Of a stretch of DNA of 64,000 nucleotides, positions 11,142 through 23,498 are shown piece after piece. How positions within the stretch are numbered: position 1 is the first letter of the stretch; each line of letters starts with the position of its first letter. Both the position numbers and the translations under genes were made by a program. The DNA is taken from NCBI RefSeq assembly GCF_023053635.1, contig NC_086183.1, forward strand, positions 31,229,501 through 31,293,500. The letters are read 5' to 3'. The notes beneath the pieces were generated by a model that was not told where the DNA came from, did not search any database, and was given only the letters and a program-made list of their open reading frames with translations. Source of the stretch: Elgaria multicarinata webbii (Eukaryota > Chordata > Lepidosauria > Squamata > Anguidae).

Positions 11142-14100
11142 CTGTTTAGAGGGAAGAGAGATTGTAGACATTAGTCTTCTAGGGCCATTGATCGCTGCCC
11201 CCACAACTTATACCAGTCCTGGCGTTCCCCCCAAGGAATCCTGGGAATTGTGGTTTGCTGAGAATTCTCTTAGATTCCCAGCCTCTCCCATAGAACTAAA
11301 CGTTTCCTAGCAAAAGGGAAGAATCAATGTTTCTAACATCCAAAGCCAAGCCGCTGCAGGGCGGCGGCAAACTCAGATTCACAATCTTGCTTCCGCTGTA
11401 GAATAAAACGGCTTCTCTTGCTGTTTTCCCATAGTTATACCATAGAATCATAGAATAGCAGAGTTGGAAGGGGCCTACAAGGCCATCGAGTCCAACCCCC
11501 TGCTCAATGCAGGAATCCACCCTAAAGCATCCCTGACAGATGCTTGTCCAGCTGCCTCTTGAAGGCCTCTAGTGCGGGAGAGCCCACAACCTCCCTAGGT
11601 CACTGGTTCCATTGTCGTACTGCTCTAACAGTCAGGAAGTTTTACCGTATTTCTTCGATTGTAAGACGCCATCGATTGTAAAACGCACACTAATTTCAGT
11701 ACCACTAACAGAAAAAAACACCCTAAGGCACACCCACGATTCTAAGACACACCCCATTTTTAGAGATGTTTATATAGGGGGAAAAGTGCGTCTTAGAATC
11801 GAAGAAATAGGGTAATTATGTGGCAGACTTTATGGTACTTGGAGAAAATGAGGCAATTCCTTTCTAAATTGGGTCAACTAACACGCACACGGAAGGGTGC
11901 GAGGTTGTGCGTTACACAGAACGCTTCCTCTGGGCTCAAGTGGTGAAAGCAAACCTTAAAAAGTTATCAGGAGGTGAATGTTTTCTAAAACAAAAGGCAG
12001 ATCTAAACAGAGATTAGGATAACTGCCATCTATCCCTAGTGGAGGGTAAATATGAACTATCAAGTGGTGATAATGGAGCTTAGTCCAGACATATCCCATT
12101 TGTTAACTTGGTTGTCTTCACTGTCTTGTCAAGAGACATCTTGGTTGCTACTTAGGTTATATTCTGTTTTACTATAGTATTGTCAGTGGAGGCTAGTGCC
12201 TCTGACGTCAGTGGGGTGGTGAATCCAGTCCGGGTTTGAGACTATCAGGGAGCTGAATTCTGTGTCCACAATAAAAAACGTCCATACTTAATTCAATGCA
12301 GTCATGACATAAACTCATGCCGGAATATGCTCATTGACACAAACATCTTCCAAACATTATTATTCTGGCATCAGAAACTGGATTTTGATGGCTTTCCAGA
12401 GAGGCAGTACCAATCCTTTCCCATAGAGGGCAGCACCAAAGACTATTCCCCTCTTCCCAGTGCATGGAATCGAACTCAGTACTCACGTCAAAGTACTGTC
12501 CACGCTGAAAGGGGTTAAAAGTCAGCTCTCGCTCCTCCGGACCCCAGCGGCCATTCAGGTAGCTGTTCCGCACCACGGCCCGCTCGTCCATGCGGGGGTT
12601 AATATGCAGGATGATATCTTGGGGGCCGGCTTTAAAGTTGATGTGGAATCTGGTAGAGGAAAAAGACAGCCTCAGCAGGAGTCACACGTGCTTTAGTTAC
12701 ACCCATCTGGACTACTGCAGCATGTGCTACATGGGGCTGCCTTTGAAGACTGTTTGGAAACTTCAGCTGGTCCAAAAGGCCGCAAGCCTGACTGTTGATC
12801 AGAGCCAGTTACAGGGAACATGTGTGACTCCCTTGCTACAACAGCTTCACTGGCTGCCAGTCTATTTCCAGGCACAAATCATACGGCTTGGGACTGGGCT
12901 ACCTGAAAACACCACCTTCTCCCATACAAGCCTGCCTGGATTTTACGATGGGTGACTTTCAGCCAGTCACTGACTCTCAGCCTACCTCACAGGGTTGTTG
13001 TGAGAGTACACCTATGTTCACCGCTCTGGAATCTTTTTTTTAGATATTGAGCGGCACAGAAATATAGTAAATAAATAAGGTCATATATATGCCATCTTGG
13101 AGGAAATAATAAATGGTTCTAATCACTTCTTAAAGCTACCTACGCTAGTGGCTCTCACCAACACACCATCTTCCATATGAAAATGTTGGGCTGTGTGAAA
13201 CCATACTTTCAGTTGTATGTCTTGAACCCAATGCACCACAACTTCCTTGGATGACATTTCCTCTGACAACTACATTGTCGCAGCAGCCAGAGTGATAACA
13301 GAGACCAGAAGGTTCGAGCATATAAGACCCACTCTGGCCGGCTTGCATTAGCTGCCTGTATGTTTCCGAGCCCAATTCAAGGTGCTGGTTTTGACCTATA
13401 AAGCCTTCCACGGCTTGGGACCATAATACCTGACGGAACACCTCTCCCGACATGAACCTACCCGTACACTGCGCTCAACATCCAAGGTCGTCCTCCGAGT
13501 GCCTACTCCGAGGGAAGCTCGGAGGACGGCAATAAGAGAGAGGGCCTTTTCTGGGGTGGCCCCCCAATTGTGGAACGATCTCCCTGACAAGGCCCACCTG
13601 GTGTGGACATTGTTATCTTTTTGGCGCCAGGTCAAGACTTTTCTCTTCTCCCAGGCATTTAGCAATATGTAATTAGCCTGGGTTTGTTTTTGTGGCTTTA
13701 AATTGTATGTTTTTGTGTTTTTAAGTTTTTGTATATTGTTTCTAAGTGTTTTTATCCTATGTAAACCACCCAGAGAGCTTCGGCCATGGGGCGGTATACA
13801 AATGTAATAAATAAATAAAAGATAGCAAGAAGAGGCTAAGACTTTCTTGTTTTCTTAGGTCTTTCCCTGTTTTCCTAAGTTGACATGGCTGGAGTCTTTT
13901 AGGGTGAAATCCTATGGATGCTTTGGCAGAGAGAAGAAAAGGCCTACAACTCCCACAGCTGTGGCATGCTGGGAGTTTAGGAGTTTTTCTGCCTAAACAC
14001 CCACAGGATTGCACCCTAATTACTTTTTTTAAAAATTGTATCATGATTTTACCTTCTATACCTGCCGTTATAATTTATGCTGTGATGGCATGTTTATTCA

Positions 14101-14680
14101 TTTTATGTTCTTGATTTTATGGCGATTTTATTTGTATTATTGTTGCAGTACTTTTTATTACTTTAAGTTGTAAAACGTATTTTATGAGGCGTTTAATCAA
14201 TTTGGTTAATAAATAATGAAATTGCCCTGGGATCCATCTGGTTAAAACTCGAACTCGTAACCCCTGGCTCCTAATTTGCTGCCACAGCTAGGTTAAGGAG
14301 CAACTGGGATCTACGACTCGAAGGAAAAGCTGGTTGTGGGGTGGGGGGAGTCTCACTGCTTCAGAAAGAGAGAGGTATCCAATGGTTAAAGCAAAATAAT
14401 TGCCCCCCTTTGCCCCTCCCTGTGCTGCAGTCTGGCAGAAACAACTGTCACATATTCATGAAAGATATCAAATAGGAAAATGGTGAGTACTTTTTAGCAT
14501 CTTGTGGGATGAATCCTCTCAAGATGATGGTCCTCTTTGAACCCAGGCCTCCGGGAAGATTTCCCACGTAGGGTACTTGCTGAAACAGATTTTATATATC
14601 TATTATGCTCGGAAGCAGGAGAACGGGAATGATAAATTCAGTCAAACCATATACTTTTCTCCTTCAGACTGTTGACATGG

Positions 14681-14727
<47 letters not shown>

Positions 14728-17700
14728 CAGTTTCCCAGTTTCTTTCAATTGTGGGAATAGCTGCGTCACCCCAATCCAACACTCCCTCTCCACAATCCAA
14801 GGTTAAATTACAACTGAGGTGCAGAACTCAGGCCCTCGAGCGGTTCCCAGAGGCCCCACCCCTTTTTCCTAACCTGCCCCTTTCTCTCAACCACCAATCA
14901 TTGGGTGGCGGCCCTGCCCCTTTTTCCTAACCCGCCCCTTTCTCTCAACCACCAATCATCGGACGGCTTCCCAGTTCTTGTGCAGTTTTTGCCCCCATTC
15001 TCAAAGGTCGGCCGCCTCTCCTAAAGCTTTTAGTTCCTGGCAGTGAGAGTTTTCAGTCTAAAATACACTAGGTGGGTGGGTCTTTCCTCTTTGCCCTCAC
15101 TGCCATGCGGCCCCCAAGGGCTTCTCTGAAGTAGAATTTGCCCCTCAGGTTGCGGTTCAAAGCCCCTGAACTACAGCAACGGATGAGAACCTATGCAAGC
15201 AAGTCCTATCCTCCACTTACCGGGTGGTAGGAAGTCGGAGCTGTCATCACCTGTGTGGGAAAGAAACCCGAAGAGGTCAGGAACTGGCACAAGCACACCA
15301 GTGGAAAGGACCCACCCCACCCCACCCCACCCCTCCCCATTATAGTTGAGTCAGGATAGCCAGCTTGCTGTACTGCAGTAGAGGAGAGGGGGAGCAGGGG
15401 CATTCCACCAGCCCTGCTGGAAAAGAAGTTTTTGTCCTCTTCCCTCCTCGCTCTGTTTTCCTTGTGTGTCGTGACTTTTTAAGACCGTACGTATGCGGAC
15501 AGGGACTGTCATATTTAACCAATTACATGAAAGCCAGTCTAGGATCCTTTTGAGCTGAGGAGCGGCATAAATATACTCCAAATAAATAAAATCTGTAGTT
15601 CCTAATGGTTCAGTGCTTTTTTCAGGACAAAGGCAAAGGATCCGTCCAAAGCTGGCTAGAGAATGATGGGAGTTGTAGGACTTTTTCTGTCTAAACATGC
15701 ATAGGATTGCAGTTTAAGCAAGCTTTCTTTGGGGTAGGGTAGAGTGGGATGTTTAGCCCTTTCCTCCTCCTCCTCCCATCCCCTATTATTTATTCCAAGA
15801 TACTTACTGGGAGGTTTGTAGGTCCGTAGCCATAATTCGGAATACCCTAGAAAGGACATATTGTGAGGTGAGAAAGGCCTGGTTCCACTCCTGCCACAGA
15901 GGCTGAAAGGGAACCCAGATACACCTTGGCTTTGTCTACAACGGCTGCTCTGCCCCAGAAGCAGCTGCATCTCGCCACCGGGTAAGTCATACCCCTGTAT
16001 AACAATTACGCTTGCTGGCAGAAGGGGTCAAACTCTTTGATCAGGGACAGACACATTTGGCAATTTGATAAAATCGCCCTGGCACCATCACAAAATGGCT
16101 GCCGTGGGAGCAGGGCCGGCACTACCATTAGGCCAACCAGGCAGCTGCCTAGGGCGCAGACCACAGAGGGGCGCAGTACTGACCTTTAAGGGTCACAGTT
16201 TTATACAAATTAGCTAGAACTGGATCTAGACACAGCCTGGCTTTGTCTACAACGGCTGCTTTGCCCCAGAAGCGGCTGCATTTCAATGCTGGGTGAATTA
16301 TATCCCCCCTTTAAGCAACTAGAGCCTCGTGTGGTGCAGAGCGGTAAAGCAGCAGTTTCTGCAGCTGAAACTCTCCCCACGGTCTGAGTTCGATCCCAGC
16401 GGAAGCTGGTTTCAGGCAGCCGGCTCAGGTCGACTCAGCCTTCCATCCTCCCGAGGTCGGTAAAATGAGTCCCCAGTTAGCTGGGGGAAAGGTAATAACG
16501 GCCGGGGAAGGCAACGGCAAACCACCCCGCTATAAGGCCTGCCAAGAAAACGTCAGCAAAATCTGGTGTCCCTCCAAGAGTCAGTAATGACTCAGTGCTT
16601 GCATGAGAGGTTCCTTTCCTTTCCCTTTTAAGCAACTATGCATGTTGTGGGAGGATAGGAACACTTAGATCCTTTCCTTCCCACCACCTTACTCATTCCG
16701 TGTACTTACAGGAAGGTTGGAAGGTCCGTACCCAAAATCCGGCATCATGCCCTAAAAAGGATATATCATAAGGCGGGTACCGAATGCTCCTGTTCCTGCC
16801 GCAAGAGCTGAGTTCAGGAAGGAAGCGATTGATGTTTCTCTCAAGCTATTGATTCGCCCCAGAATAAATAAAGCACACTCCGTTCTAAGCAATTTAGTTT
16901 GCTGGAAAGAATTACACAAGACTTCTCCCAGAGGACGTCCTCCAGGTGTGTTGGACTACGACTTGCATAGATTATGGGAATTGTAGTCAGTGGAGGCTGG
17001 TGGCTCTGAGGTCAGTGGGGCAGTAAATCCGCTCCAGGTTTCCGTTACAACCTGTCAGAACTCTAAAAAAGCTATCCAAGGTGCAGAAGGTTCCATATCT
17101 TGGATAGGTCCTTTAGAGTTCTGACAGGTACTGACTGGAACTCGGAGTGGATTCACCACCCCACTGAACTCAGAGCTACCAGCCTCCACTGGTTCTAGTC
17201 CATCACACCTGAGGGATGCCTGCAAGGGGAAGGCGGATCCATACCCTTTCATGCCCGCCCCCACTCCTGGTTTAATCTAGGATGAGCCTATGGAAAGGAG
17301 GACGGGGCTTCTGCATCTAACAGTTGTATAGAAAAAGGAATTTCAGCAGGTGTCATTTGTATGCATGCAGCACCTGGTGAAATCTCCTCTTCATCACAAC
17401 AGTTAAAGCTGCAGGAGCCTTGCCCTCTTGATCAGTTACAAAAGAGTTGGAAGGGGCCTATAAGGCCATCGAGTCCAACCCCTTATGAGTGACGACACAT
17501 GCTTAGAAGTGCAAGCAGAACACCTGGTGATATCTCACAAGCAGTGCCAGCTCCAGGTGTGGGGTGGGGGACCTTGGGCCCCCTCCCTCACTGAGTGTAC
17601 CTTCTCACCACCATCGTCACTGGCTGCTCTTTCTCGTCCTCTTCCTCCTCTTTCTCATCATAGCTGCCACTCACCAGCCTGACAGGCACAGAGCCAGGGA

Positions 17701-19686
17701 GCAGGGAGGCTGCGGCATCTCCCACTCCTCTGTGGATCTGGGCCAGAGCAAGAGGGAGGTGAACAAGCAGGTTGCAAAGATGAAGAGGAGGAATGAACCC
17801 AGGGCTCTCTTGTTAGTCTTCTTGGGCCCTTGGGTGGTGCCCGAACATTCCGACCCATGGTTCCAGCCTTGCCGCATTTGCACTGGGGTAGAGCACGACA
17901 GACCCAGATCACTGCTGTCTTTCATAGAATCATAGAGTCATAGAATAGCAGAGTTGGAAGGGGCCTATAAGGCCATCGAGTCCAACCCCCTGCTCAATGC
18001 AGGAATCCACCCTAAAGCATCCCTGACAGAGGGTAGTCCAGCTGCCTCTTGAAGGCCTTGAGTGTGGGAGAGCCCACAACCTCCCTAGGTAACTGATTCC
18101 ATTGTCATATTGCTCTAACAGGAAGTTTTTCCTGATGTCCAGCTGGAACCTGGCTTCCTGTCACTTGAGCCCGTTATTCCGTGTCCTGCACTCTGGGAGG
18201 ATCGAGAAGAGATCCTGGCCCTCCTCTGTGTGACAATCTCTCAAGTATTTGAAGAGTGCTCTCATGTCTCCCCTCAATTTTCTCTTCTCCAGGCTAAACA
18301 TGCCCAGTTCTTTCAGTCTCTCTTCATAGGGCTTTGTTTCCAGACCCTTGATCATCCTGGTTGCCCTCCTCTGAACACAAAATCAATCAATAAATAAAAA
18401 TGTACTTTAGTATTTGAGAGTCCGTCATTTGGCCCCAGAAAACCCAGTGAGCTTCACAGCCAAGCAGGGACACAAAGGTTGCTTCCCCACATGATCCAAA
18501 TGCTGCACAGCACCAAAAGTGTTCTCTTTGCGGTACTCACCGGCATCCCCATCTGCGGAAAAGATTGTGGTGGCATGCCCTAAGCCAGGAAGAGAAGCAG
18601 AAGATGACATCAGCGGGTGGGCTTAGCCCATAGGCCCTATTTTACAGAGGGCCATCTTCTATTTGAAGGTGTCCTCTGTTTGAAGGGATTCACCACCCCA
18701 CTGACATCGGAGGCACCATCCTCCACTGCAAAGGCTCAGCATCTATTGAAAAGCTGCCCTGTCCAGGTCAAGTTTAAAGTACCTGAGCAGGCAGGTACAC
18801 CAGTCATATGTGTCTCCCTCACTACAGTGAGATCAAATGTCTTTCTATTTAAGTGAAAACCATCACCTCTAAATTTGCATCTAGACATATAAATTAACGC
18901 ATGCAAATATTACGCTAAATTTGTGCCCTCTTTTTTGGTGACACCTGCCCTCCATTTTGAGGGGCAGCATTTTAGGGCAACCTCATCCCAGAGCCCTTTG
19001 AACCCTTGCCAGGATAGGATACTCACCCCGCCTGGCATCGGGGCCCCACCCATGAGGGTCAAAGACTGTAGTTCCAGGTCTCCGTCGGCGCTCACGACCT
19101 GGACGCGCTCCGGAGGGATCCTGTGCCCGAAGTTGCAGAAAGGATTCCTGTTCACCATGAGCTGGTAGGACGCAAAGAGGAGTCATTGGATCTCAATTCA
19201 TGGAGCTCCACTTTAACCACAAGGTTCAGGCTGGGCTTCACTCCTGTTTTCCCACAATCTGGTAACAACCCCAGGAAGCCAGGCCAAATCATTCCCATTT
19301 TACAGATGGGGAAACTAAGGCCGAGAATCACACCCTGTCCCTACAGCTGTGTGAACCTGGATCCAAACCACATGTACTAGCCAACAGGTTTAATTTTATT
19401 TCATTTCCCACATTCTGATATTGCCTAGTAACAAAAGTTCTTGGGGCTGTTTACAACGACATTCTTAAATCATAAATACATTGCCTTCCTATTTTCTGCA
19501 AGATAAATCACAATAAAATAGAAACTCATGTATACTTATGGTAAATGGTCTTGCACCGTCCCTTTTCTGTGGATTTTATTTTATTTTCATTACGGTCCCC
19601 CTTCCTCTGTTGTCTACTCTATGCTGAATTTCAAATTGTATGCTCCTATTTCTATCTAGAACACAAATGTATGTTCCTGATTACTA

Positions 19687-19725
<39 letters not shown>

Positions 19726-20673
19726 TTATTTATTATCAGCCTCTCCATTTTGATTGAGGCGGGAAACAACAATAAGCGATAAAATACATAAAACCGAATT
19801 AAAACATAATATACATTGTTAAAAACATCCTAAAAATCCTAAAACATTCGAAAAACATCTAAATGACTTTGATTCATCTAGGCCAGCCTTCCTCAACCTG
19901 GGGCGCTCCAGATGTGTTGGACTGCATCTCCCAGAATGCCCCAGCCAGCAGAGCTGGCTGGGGCATTCTGGGAATTGTAGTCCAACACATCTGGAGCGCC
20001 CCAGGTTGAGGAAGGCTGATCTAGGCTGTTTGAACATCAATACTGTGGGGATCGTAGAACCAGAAACCTGAAGGCAAGTGCCTTCTAGTTGTGTTGGACT
20101 ACAACTCCCAGAATGCCCGTCTTTTTTTCTTGCAAGGCGTTCACCTTTGTTCCAAGAACCCTGAGCTATGCCAGGCTGGTCACCAGTACACGTAGGGGGG
20201 ACCACATTACACTAGTTTTAAAATCTCTTCACTGGTTGCCAGTTGGTTTCCAGGCAAAGTATAAAGTGTTGGTTATCACCTTTAAAGCCCTACATGGTTT
20301 GGGTCCAGGCTACCTGCGGCATTGCCTTCTCCCGGACAATCCACCCCGCACACTCAGGTCCTCTGGGAAAAATCTACTTCAGTCTGCCAAAATTAGGCTG
20401 ACAGGTATTACCCAGAGGACCTTCTCTTCTGCTGCTCCCAGACTGTGGAATGGCAAATTAATATAACTTTTAATATAACTTGGCAGTCTAGTAGCATTCA
20501 AGAAAGCTATAAAGACTGATCTTTTCCGGCAGGCCTATCCAGTGGAATTTTAGGATGTTTTTAGAATGTTTTTAGGACGTTTTTAACAATGTATATTATG
20601 TTCTTAATTCAGTATTATGTATTTTATATTTACTGTTGTTCCCTGCCTTGGTCAAAATGGAGAGGGGGGAAGA

Positions 20674-20727
<54 letters not shown>

Positions 20728-23153
20728 TGCCCTCCTCCGCCTCACCTAATTGACGGATTGGACCTCACACACATGCACACATGTCATGAACCCACCTGGT
20801 ATCCATCGTTATTGACCACAAAGATGATCTCGAATTGCTTCCCTTTGTGGAGGGGCATGCTATGGACCTCCTCTCTCCCCCACTTGCCCCTCTCGAAGGT
20901 GTTCAAGACGACCTTGTCTTTGCCGTCAAAGCGGGGGTTGAAGTGCAGGGCGATGTCCGCTCCATCTTCTGGGCCACAGGCAAAGTTCACCCGGAATCTG
21001 CAAGACAGGGAAGGCGAGACAATGAAAAAAAGTAAGCCAATACACAATCTATCTGCTGCTAGCAATCGTCACCTTCAGCTCCACACCCCTACGGAAAGTC
21101 TAGGCTGGGCTTTTTTGGTAAACTGGGAAACAATTTGCCTCTATTTTCCATTTAATGTTTGTTAAACCAAATTTATTTAAGGAAGGAAAGGAACCTCTCG
21201 TGCAAGCACTGAGTCATTACTGACTCTTGGAGGGATGCCAGCTTTCGCTGACATTTTCTTGGCAGGCTTTATAGCGGGGTGGTTCGCCATTGCCTTCCCC
21301 AGTCGTGACCATATGAAAAGGAGGACAGGGCTCCTGTACCTTTAACAGTTGTATTGAAAAGGGAATTTCAGCAGGTGTCATTTGTATGCCTGCACCAGCT
21401 GGTGAAATTCCCTCTTCATCACAGCAGTTAAAACTGCAGGTGCCCTGCCCCCTTTTAAATCTGGTCACTCTAGTGTAGCTCCTGCAGCTTTAACTGTGGT
21501 GATGAAGAGGGAATTTCACCAGGTTCTCCATATATACAAATGACACTTGCTGAAATACCCTTTTCTATGCAACTGTTAAAAGATACAGGAGCCCTGTCCT
21601 CCTTTTCATAGGGTCACCCTAGATAAAACAGAGACACGAAATTTTAATTTTTATTTGTTTCTTAATTTGTATTTCTCCCCCCCCCTCCAATTTGGCACCC
21701 CCACTTACCCTGGCACCCTAGGCCACCACCTAGATCACCTTTATGGATGGGCTGCCCTTGATGTATAGCCTGGTGCAGCTGACACTTTCCTCTGCTTCAT
21801 TTATGGCAGGGAGGGTGTTGATGCTCAGGGGCCAAATCCCCCCCCCCCCCCGAAAAAAAAATCCAAATTCAAATCCCATGCTTCAGGATTCCCAGATGGC
21901 CACGCCCCTTTTCCCCAGAGCACCTCCTGTCATTTGGTGGCTTCCTGGCTTTGTGCAGTCCCCCCCTCCCCCAAAAAGGTTGAAATCATAGAATCATAGA
22001 ATAGCAGAGCTGGAAGGGGCCTACAAGGCCATCGAGTCCAACCCCCTGCTCAAGGCAGGAATCCACCCTAAAGCATCCCTGACAGATGGCTGTCCAGCTG
22101 CCTCTTGAAGGCCTCTCTTAGGACTTAGTTACTGGCAGTAAGAGGTTTAAACTAAAATGTGCTGCTGGTTCTGGTTTTGGGGCTCACCCTTTCTGCCTTC
22201 AGCCCTGCTCACCACCAGAACATGGAACCCCCCTTCCCCAGGACTTCTCTGAAATGCAATTCTGCCCTCCAGCTGAAAAATATTCAAACCCCTCCCTCTT
22301 AATGTACGCTGAAGCCGGCGTCCTTTGATCTAAAGAAGCAGCAAGTTCCTAGCCCTCATTGCTTTGGACACGTGACCGAAAACGTGCGAGAGGAGCAAGC
22401 CCTTGAAATACCCGAAGGTAAAGATGAACGAAGAAAGGTGGTGTGTGTGTTTAGTAGTGAGAGACACGACATAAATCTTGGACCCTGCCCACAGCTGGGA
22501 GATTCGAGGTAAGCAGGTCGCTTTTGCCACGTGTGCATGCACTGACATCCGTGCAAAAGGTTACCGGTAAGTTTGGCGCGGAGTTTAGGCTTTTGGCAAG
22601 CGGAGCAGACAGAGTCCTGCTCCAAGAGAAGGGACAGAAGCTGCCCACCCCTCTCACCCCTCCCATAATGGCCACTTTACCTCTTGGTGTGGTGGGGTAC
22701 CGTCCCTTGCACGTAGATGGACATCCCAGGTCGGAGTCCGCCGGGGACAAACTTATTGTAAGGGAGCGGCTGGGAAAACAAAGACATGGAACCAAGTCAA
22801 AAAAAACCTTTATAAACCTCCACCAGCTTTTCCCGAGCTAGTGCCCTCTGGACTACATGTCCCATAAGTTCCCAGTCAGCATGGCCAATGGGGGGGGGGT
22901 TGTAGTCTCCTGGAGTGTAGTACATTGTCTGGAGTGCAGCACCGTGGGCAAGGCTGCCCTACACGACCAATCCCGCATCGGTTTTGAAGTTTGGCTTATT
23001 GCTCAAAGTTGTTTTTAGATATATGTTGTCTTTGTGTATTCTGTCTGCTGTATGGTTTGATGGTTTTAAATTTTGTATATGGTTTTTAATGTCTTAATCT
23101 TTTGTAAACTGACCAGAGATCTTCTGCTATAAGAAAATAACAACAACAGCGAC

Positions 23154-23198
<45 letters not shown>

Positions 23199-23459
23199 TT
23201 ATTATTTTTACCCGCCTCTTCATTTGGATCAAGGCGGGGAACAACAATTAAGTATAAAATACATAAAACTGAATTAGAAACATAGTATGCATTATTAAAA
23301 CATCCTAAAAACATCCTAAAACAACCTAATAATAATTGTATTGAGGAAATGTTGGTAAGGCTCCATCTTCCTTGGACTCAGGGTTTGCAGCATCCCTCTG
23401 GGTGACTTGGGGTTACAAAAAGAGGACAGCGACTAACCCCCATTTTTCATGATTAATAA

Positions 23460-23498
<39 letters not shown>

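Larger units (their letters stand above)
15808..16925 (-). repeat. LGALS4: Tandemly duplicated linker-exon plus intron units in LGALS4
   Basis: Unit 15808-16010 and unit 16710-16925 are alignable through exon and upstream intron (GGTCCGTA, then the AAAGGACATAT/AAAGGATATAT pair, CTGTTCCTGCC-like and GCCCCAGAA). A third, exon-less intron piece at 16205-16320 repeats GGCTTTGTCTACAACGGCTG from the first unit. Confidence 0.8.

Noticed and set aside
20617-21165. 182-codon plus-strand frame with a long Asn run
   Set aside because: The Asn run is the (AAT)n tail of an L2-like LINE, and the rest is antisense to LGALS4 exon 3.
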